A model generated the notes under the pieces. That model had not been told where the DNA came from and did no database searches. It saw only the letters and a list, made by a program, of their open reading frames with translations. The position numbers were made by a program, and so were the translations under genes. A stretch of DNA of 64,000 nt from Janthinobacterium sp. BJB426 (lineage in GTDB: Bacteria > Pseudomonadota > Gammaproteobacteria > Burkholderiales > Burkholderiaceae_D), in contig NZ_PDZL01000003.1 in NCBI RefSeq assembly GCF_002735705.1, forward strand, positions 434,001-498,000, read 5' to 3'. Shown here in pieces: positions 62,214-64,000 of this stretch. Within the stretch, counting starts at the first letter, position 1. The number at the start of each line of letters is the position of its first letter.

Positions 62214-64000
62214 ATGACTCAACACCCTATTCCTGTGCTGGCCTCCTGGGTCGCCCTCGCCTGCAGCACCATGCTGGCCGGCTGCGCCACGCATCAAACG
62301 CCGCTGTCGCCTGCCCACCTCAATGCCGCGCCCGTTCCCGCCGGCGTCATTCCCGAACCGGTGCAGCAAAGCAGCGCGCTGGCCGCGCCCCTGCCGGCGC
62401 CCAAAGTGGAAACCTACAGTGTCACCGTGCACAAGGTGCCCGTGCAATCGCTGCTGTTTGCGCTGGCGCGCGACGCGGGCATGAATATCGATATCCACCC
62501 GCAAATCGAAGGCAGTGTCACCCTGAATGCGCTGAACCAGACGCTGCCGCAACTGCTGGCGCGTATCGGCAAGCAAGTCGACATGCGCTACGAAATCGAT
62601 GGCAAGAACCTGACGGTGCTGCCCGACGCACCCGTATGGCGCACCTACAAGGTCGATTACGTCAACATGGCACGCAGCACCAACAGCAGCGTGAATATCG
62701 CCACGCAAATTTCCACGGCGGGCGGCGGGTCGAACAACGCCAGCAACCCCGTTGGCAGCACACAAGGCAGCGGCGGTAACGGCAATAACAATTCGACCAC
62801 CCTGGTCGTGAATCGTTCGGAAAATAATTTCTGGTACAGCCTGGAAAAGAATATCCGCGACCTGCTGCGCGAGACCACGCTCAACGATGTGCAAGTGGAC
62901 CCGCTGGCGCAGCTGAACCAGCAATTGACGACCATGCCCAGCCAGCAGGGGCAGCAAGGGCAGCTACAGAACCAGGCTGGCAACTACCCTGCCGGCGGCG
63001 CAACGGGCCAGTACGGCGCCCAGCCGCCGATGCAGTATGGCAACCCGAATGGGAGTCAAAACATGCCGGGCCAGCAGGCGCCCAGCCAGAACGCGACTCC
63101 CGGCCAGCCGCTGGACGCGAACGGCATGCCGCTGCTGAAACTGGCCAACAAGGGCAGCCCCTCGTCCGTCGTCGTCAACGTCGAGGGTGGCTTGATCGCC
63201 GTGCGCGCCACGGGGCGCCAGCATGAAAAGATCGCCGAATTCCTCGACGCGGTGTTGCACAGCGCCAAGCGGCAAGTGCTGATCGAGGCGACCATCATCG
63301 AAGTGCGCCTGAGCAATGAATACCAGCAAGGCATCAACTGGTCGCGCCTGACGGGCAGCCTGCAATTGCGCCAGGGGCAAGTGGGTACGGCGGGCCTGTC
63401 CAGCGGCGTCACGCCGAACGCCACGCCCGGCATCTTCCTGCTCAATTATCTGAAAGACAGCTTTTCCACCACCATCCAGCTGCTCGAATCGTTTGGCAAG
63501 GTGAAAGTGCTGTCCAGCCCGAAGATCAGCGTGCTGAACAACCAGACGGCCATGCTGAAAGTGGTCGACAACAATGTCTTCTTTACCATCAAGGTGACGC
63601 CCGCCGTGATCAGCTCGACGGGCACCATCACCACGCCGGCCACGTATGAATCGAAACTGGAAACGGTGCCCGTCGGCTTCGTCATGAGCGTCACGCCGCA
63701 GATTTCCGACAGCGATGAAGTCACCCTCAACGTGCGCCCCACCATCACGCGCATTGTTGGCTATGTGCAAGACCCGAATCCGGCCCTGGCCACGGCCAAC
63801 GTGCAAAGCCGCGTGCCCGTGATCCAGGCGCGCGAGCTGGAATCGATCATGAAAGTGGGTAATGGCCAGATCGCCGTGATGGGCGGCCTGATGCAGGATT
63901 CCATCGACAATGCCCGCGATGGCGTGCCCGGCCTGTCCAGCCTGCCGTTGGTGGGCAATCTGTTTACCTACCGCAATGAAGCAAGCAGCAAGACGGAACT
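62214..64000 (+). CDS. Secretin lipoprotein of a second pilus or type II-like system, 3' end outside the window
   Basis: The frame is open to the window edge (595 codons). MTQHPIPVLASWVALACSTMLAGC gives a signal peptide with lipobox LAGC. N-terminal secretin modules (VHKVPVQSLLFALARDAGMNIDIHPQIEGSVTL) are followed by an Asn/Gly/Ser/Gln-rich linker, then VVVNVEGGLIAVRATGRQHEKIAEFL and the secretin core (VLIEATIIEVRL, GKVKVLSSPKISVLNNQTAMLKV, VGFVMSVTPQISDSDEVTLNVRPTITR, VMGGLMQDS, LPLVGNLF). It resembles MshL/PilN-type secretins but is clearly different from the MshL above. AAGGG lies ten bases before the ATG. Confidence 0.9.
   Translation, partial: MTQHPIPVLASWVALACSTMLAGCATHQTPLSPAHLNAAPVPAGVIPEPVQQSSALAAPLPAPKVETYSVTVHKVPVQSLLFALARDAGMNIDIHPQIEGSVTLNALNQTLPQLLARIGKQVDMRYEIDGKNLTVLPDAPVWRTYKVDYVNMARSTNSSVNIATQISTAGGGSNNASNPVGSTQGSGGNGNNNSTTLVVNRSENNFWYSLEKNIRDLLRETTLNDVQVDPLAQLNQQLTTMPSQQGQQGQLQNQAGNYPAGGATGQYGAQPPMQYGNPNGSQNMPGQQAPSQNATPGQPLDANGMPLLKLANKGSPSSVVVNVEGGLIAVRATGRQHEKIAEFLDAVLHSAKRQVLIEATIIEVRLSNEYQQGINWSRLTGSLQLRQGQVGTAGLSSGVTPNATPGIFLLNYLKDSFSTTIQLLESFGKVKVLSSPKISVLNNQTAMLKVVDNNVFFTIKVTPAVISSTGTITTPATYESKLETVPVGFVMSVTPQISDSDEVTLNVRPTITRIVGYVQDPNPALATANVQSRVPVIQARELESIMKVGNGQIAVMGGLMQDSIDNARDGVPGLSSLPLVGNLFTYRNEASSKTE

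Overview
The window is high-GC DNA from a Gram-negative bacterium, most likely a betaproteobacterium of the Burkholderiales close to Oxalobacteraceae such as Janthinobacterium, Duganella or Massilia. The basis is the gene content (mfd-serB, phaR/phaC, bamD-rluD-pgeF, a complete MSHA pilus locus, a secreted lipase with its dedicated foldase) and the style of the proteins; no rRNA or marker search was possible, so the genus is inference. No tRNA, rRNA, CRISPR array, insertion sequence or prophage was seen. Most very long antisense reading frames are shadows caused by the strong third-position GC bias.

Layout. 1-5.6 kb: end of a peptide:proton symporter, a SEC-C protein, a membrane protein of unknown role, two small hypotheticals, and an alpha/alpha-toroid protein overlapping an AAC(3)-fold acyltransferase. 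5.6-13.4 kb: OPT transporter, penicillin-binding protein 1A, a TetR regulator and a lipase-foldase pair. 13.4-20.8 kb: signalling block with a winged-helix/NTPase regulator, an EAL phosphodiesterase and two chemoreceptors; the promoter regions of the receptors carry a CRP-like and an FNR-like dyad. 21.2-26.5 kb: 5'-nucleotidase, mfd and serB. 26.6-29.4 kb: a tightly overlapping four-gene operon: nucleotidyltransferase-like protein, TIGR04222-type membrane protein with a Gly/Cys tail, DUF692 (MNIO) enzyme, and an 85-residue partner. 29.4-46.5 kb: housekeeping and metabolic genes (serine hydrolase, metC, rimO, phaR, phaC, pgeF, rluD, bamD, yaaA, PIN protein, aminotransferase, degenerate HD-GYP protein, NTF2-like protein, DUF2625 protein, esterase). 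46.5-59.7 kb: MSHA type IV pilus locus entirely on the minus strand, transcribed from mshE down to mshN. 59.9-64 kb: divergent plus-strand run of an ABC ATPase, an ExeA/MshM-like ATPase and a second secretin cut by the window edge.

How the genes connect. The MSHA locus encodes the extension ATPase MshE with tandem MshEN motifs known to bind c-di-GMP, the platform MshG, major pilin MshA, minor pilins, the alignment complex (MshI/J/K) and the secretin MshL. The nearby EAL enzyme, degenerate HD-GYP protein and chemoreceptors fit a motility/attachment theme, though a direct link is inference. The best candidate for a little-described system is the DUF692 operon, in which the Cys-bearing tail of a membrane protein may be the substrate of a multinuclear iron oxidase.
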